Assembly: GCA_026419785.1 (NCBI GenBank)
Contig: JAODTK010001344.1
Coordinates: 62,001 to 126,000, forward strand
DNA: 64,000 nucleotides
Direction of reading: 5' to 3'
DNA from: Sclerodactyla briareus
Taxonomy: Eukaryota; Echinodermata; Holothuroidea; Dendrochirotida; Sclerodactylidae
Positions 61,357 through 64,000 of the stretch are shown piece by piece. Numbering within the stretch: the stretch's first letter is position 1; each line of letters opens with the position of its first letter. Made by a program: the position numbers and the translations under genes. Under the pieces are notes generated by a model, which was given only the letters and a program-made list of their open reading frames with translations, was not told the DNA's origin and made no database searches.

Positions 61357-62110
61357 AGCTCAAAACCAGCTATGCTGGTTGAGCTATGTGATGCCATGTC
61401 ATTCTATCTTATCATCATCTCTCTATCTATCTATTATCTATCTAGCTATCTATCTATATTATCTATCTATCATCTATCTATCTATCTATCCAGCTGTAAT
61501 CTTTTGCTTTTTAGGCCACAAAAAATGTTCTGTTTTGATGAAGCTGACCAGGACTGGTCAAAATGTTTATTGATGATGGGTCATCGTTGACCCATAGAGG
61601 TCAGGGTCAAATGTGTTTTAATTAAAGGGGGCAGTTTTACAATGGGCTAAAAAGTGGAAAAACTGCAAAACGCTACTTATCCTAATGGAATGTTTATCCC
61701 CCTACATGCTTCACTTATTTATTCTCAAAAGTACATGTAAGTTCTGGGTAAAGGGACATTGGGGTGGTGTTCAGGAATTTTGGGCCCAGGGCCACTTTGG
61801 CCAGGAGGGCCCATTATGTTAAATAACGGCACAAATTTGTATCTCTACATTTAGTTGCATAGTGCGTGAGTTTCAGTCATAATGAGGGTCTAATAGAGTA
61901 CCTCGGGGGTGTTCGGGTTTTGTTCCAAGGTCTGACTTGGCCGAGGGTCCCATTTATGATATTCACACAATTGGGCTTGAAATGAAATGTATCTCCCCCA
62001 CAAGCTTCAATGATTCTTCAAAATTAATGTAATGGTCCTTTGGTAGAGGGCATTCTGGGAGTGTTCCGGAATTTTGGGCCCGGGGCCATTTAGAAATACT
62101 GTTTAAATTG
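61357..62110 (+). mobile_element. Hairpin-ended tandem-core element (GGGCCC family), truncated on the right
   Basis: The hairpin AGCTCAAAACCAGC / GCTGGTTGAGCT (61358-61384) is followed by a TCTA microsatellite (61418-61492), the lead (CCACAAAAAATGTTC, GATGGGTCATCG) and core half units near 61810, 61950 and 62080. The element is cut by the 2.1-kb duplication junction, so its right terminus is missing. Confidence 0.7.
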
Positions 62111-62112
62111 TG

Positions 62113-64000
62113 TATCTCCTCCACTGCCAGATCCATGGGTAATATATCACCGACTCGGGCGTGTAAGACTGTAAAAAAAAAAAGGTTTCCTAAGGTAGTA
62201 TTGAGACGACACGCGAGGTGATGACTAATGGCCTAATTTAGATCCTCATTATAGCAACTTTCCAACTTGTATGTCTTCTCCATCCGCCGTACTTGCCACG
62301 ACGCTGCGATGTAACAGGCGGAATTTAACCAAGGCCGAACTCCACGAGGCCCGCTTAAATGTTCTGCGGGCGTTAATACAGTACATTGACACGGCTGAAA
62401 AATGACGTGATGGACGCTTTAAATATGAAGCAAGACACAAGTTAATTAGACGATGTGAGATACGGGTTCACCCACTGATATATACGTTAACAACTAGAGG
62501 GTGTAATACGCGCATGCCAGGTCGATTAAAATCCTAACACACCAAGCTGGTGAACCCAGCTGATGCAACGATGGAGATGTGAAGGAAAACCCTTCTTCAT
62601 TGATAATCTAGAACAACCCAGAGTAAATTTTGGCAAGTTTTGTTAAGCAAATGATATGTCTGCCACAAGGCACTCCTATGTGAAACACGTACGGCCATGA
62701 ATACCCGCGCGCGTAGCGCGCAAAAAAAAAAAAATCGAAAAGCGAGCAGGCGAATTCACTCAACTTGATCCATTTAGGGTATTATGCATTTGTTTAAACA
62801 CGGTACCGTCGGGAGTGTCGGATACAGTGTCAGCGAAATAGCAGTCGGCTCAAATATTGGGGGGGGGGGGAATGGATTGCGTCCGCCTCGACCAAAATAT
62901 GGGAGGGGACGCCCTTACCCCCCCCCCCCCCCCCCCCCCATTCCGCCCCCTCATGATCGCCGCCCTTGACTGATCGCATGTACGGTTCAGAAGTTCCAAA
63001 AAAACGTGACGAACAGAAGGACGAACGAACAATGAAAGACTAACAACGACGGACGGAGAGACCTGATCACTCAGTGGCGTAGGAAAGTGATTGTGAGAGG
63101 GGGGGCTTGATGAAGTTTGATGGGGATCGGGGGGAGTGTCCCTACCTTTGCATTTTCCCGTGCTCAGAATTTGGTGCATAATAGACTCCCAAAAACACTC
63201 ACTTCATTACAGAATAAGTTTGACATTTCCACAGTGTCCTCCAAAGGCGATTTGCTGCTCTGAATCTTGTGCTTTTTGCCAATTGAATCGAGGGCAGTAA
63301 GATTTAGTAGTTAAATCTCACTTTAGCAGGACCGCGAAGTCACCCTTTCTAATCTTAGAAAATGTGTGCATTCCAAGTGGCCTCAAGATGCATCGTGCAT
63401 TTTCGCACTCCTCAAAAAACACTCACTTCGTTCCATTTTTAGCTCAAACCAGCTAGCTGGTTGAGCTTTGTGATGCCATGTCATTCTATCAATATATTAT
63501 CTATTCATCCATTCTATCTATCTATCATTATCTATCTATCTATCTATCTATCTAATATATATACTATCATCTATCCTATCCAGTATGTAATCAGTTTTGC
63601 ATTAGGCACAAATGTTCGTGTTTGATGAATCTCGAGCAGACTTGGTCAATGTTATTGACTGATGGGTCAATAGATTGACAACCTAGAGGTAGGGTCAAAT
63701 GACAAAAGGGGCACAATGGGCTAATAAGTGGGAAAACTGCAAAACGCTACCTCTCCTAATGGAATGTTTACTCCCAACAAATGCTTCAATTATTTTTATT
63801 CAAGTTACATGTAATGTTCTTGGGTAAAGGGCCATTGGGGTGTGCAGGAATTTGGCCCAGGGCCCAGCTTTGGCCAGAGGGCCCATGATGTGAAATAAAC
63901 GCGAAATCTTGTATCTCTACAAATTTAGTTGCCATATTGCTGTGTTCAGTCATAATGTGGTCTAATAGACGTACCTATGGGGTGTTCAGGGTTTTTGTTC
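62113..64000. repeat. ~2.1-kb tandem duplication, copy 2, running off the window
   Basis: Collinear with 60003-62112. Equivalent landmarks: hAT right end at 62968, CAGTGGCGT at 63072, hairpin near 63442, microsatellite at 63499-63585, core repeat near 63860. The window ends inside the core, so more copies could follow. Confidence 0.88.
63442..64000 (+). mobile_element. Hairpin-ended tandem-core element (GGGCCC family), copy in the second 2.1-kb unit
   Basis: AGCTCAAACCAGC / GCTGGTTGAGCT hairpin, a TATC-type microsatellite at about 63499-63585, and lead and core repeats as in the 61357 copy. It is incomplete because the window ends. Confidence 0.7.

Larger units (their letters stand above)
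60003..62112. repeat. ~2.1-kb tandem duplication, copy 1
   Basis: Everything from CAGATCCATGG (60017) onward recurs from 62127: the AATGTTCTGCGGGCGTTAAT block, GCGCGCGAGCGCGCAAAA, the hAT right end, the CAGTGGCGT end at 60981, the AGCTCAAAACCAGC hairpin at 61358, the TATC microsatellite and GGGCCC core. The join falls where CTCCTCCA of a core repeat meets CTCCACT of the unit start, a short microhomology. Copy 2 is slightly shorter, mainly by small deletions. Confidence 0.88.

Overview
The window is animal nuclear DNA, most likely from a marine invertebrate. The one recognisable gene is a metazoan RBM15/Spenito-type RNA-binding protein; almost everything else is non-coding repeat sequence. Non-autonomous hAT transposons, hairpin-ended elements with tandem cores, tetranucleotide microsatellites and long poly-C/poly-G tracts together suggest an echinoderm or a similar marine group, but the sequence does not prove this. 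No prokaryotic features are present: no operons, no CRISPR, no ribosome-binding-site-led genes.

Layout. 1-9.3 kb: AT-rich non-coding DNA with a possible 3' terminal exon on the minus strand (710-900), a TA microsatellite, a GT-rich tract and an array of about 305-bp repeats (6.85-7.84 kb). 9.3-23 kb: a roughly 7-kb unit present twice in tandem; each copy carries a hairpin-ended repeat element and a 0.8-kb dimer of short sub-repeats. A ~90-bp minisatellite ends the second copy (22.9-23.5 kb) and reappears as 13 units at 26.6-27.8 kb. 29.3-35.3 kb: a nest of hAT-like non-autonomous transposons, two with complete ends and perfect 8-bp target duplications, followed by a partial third copy of the 7-kb unit. 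36.9-39.2 kb: the RBM15/Spenito gene, with a 3' UTR to about 40.4 kb. 41.7-43.4 kb: another hairpin-ended tandem-core element, then a tRNA-derived SINE. 43.8-51 kb: mostly featureless. 51-51.9 kb: a different hairpin-ended element whose core repeats carry nuclear-receptor DR1 motifs. 52.6-58.3 kb: recent local duplications, hAT fragments and degenerate arrays. 59.2-64 kb: a hAT fragment and a 2.1-kb tandem duplication that runs off the window.

Sequence quality matters for reading this window. The two 7-kb copies differ mainly by small indels, with copy 2 about 4% shorter, and the RBM15 gene switches reading frame many times while its protein motifs stay well conserved. The losses look mostly like single-base deletions. 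I infer an incompletely corrected long-read assembly rather than biological decay of the gene.

No genes here form a pathway together. The most interesting biology is in the repeats: at least three unrelated sequence families share a plan of tandem core repeats, two of them with a terminal hairpin and two with a tetranucleotide microsatellite. This resembles Helentron-derived (pearl/DINE-like) non-autonomous elements. Two hAT families also share a subterminal palindrome.
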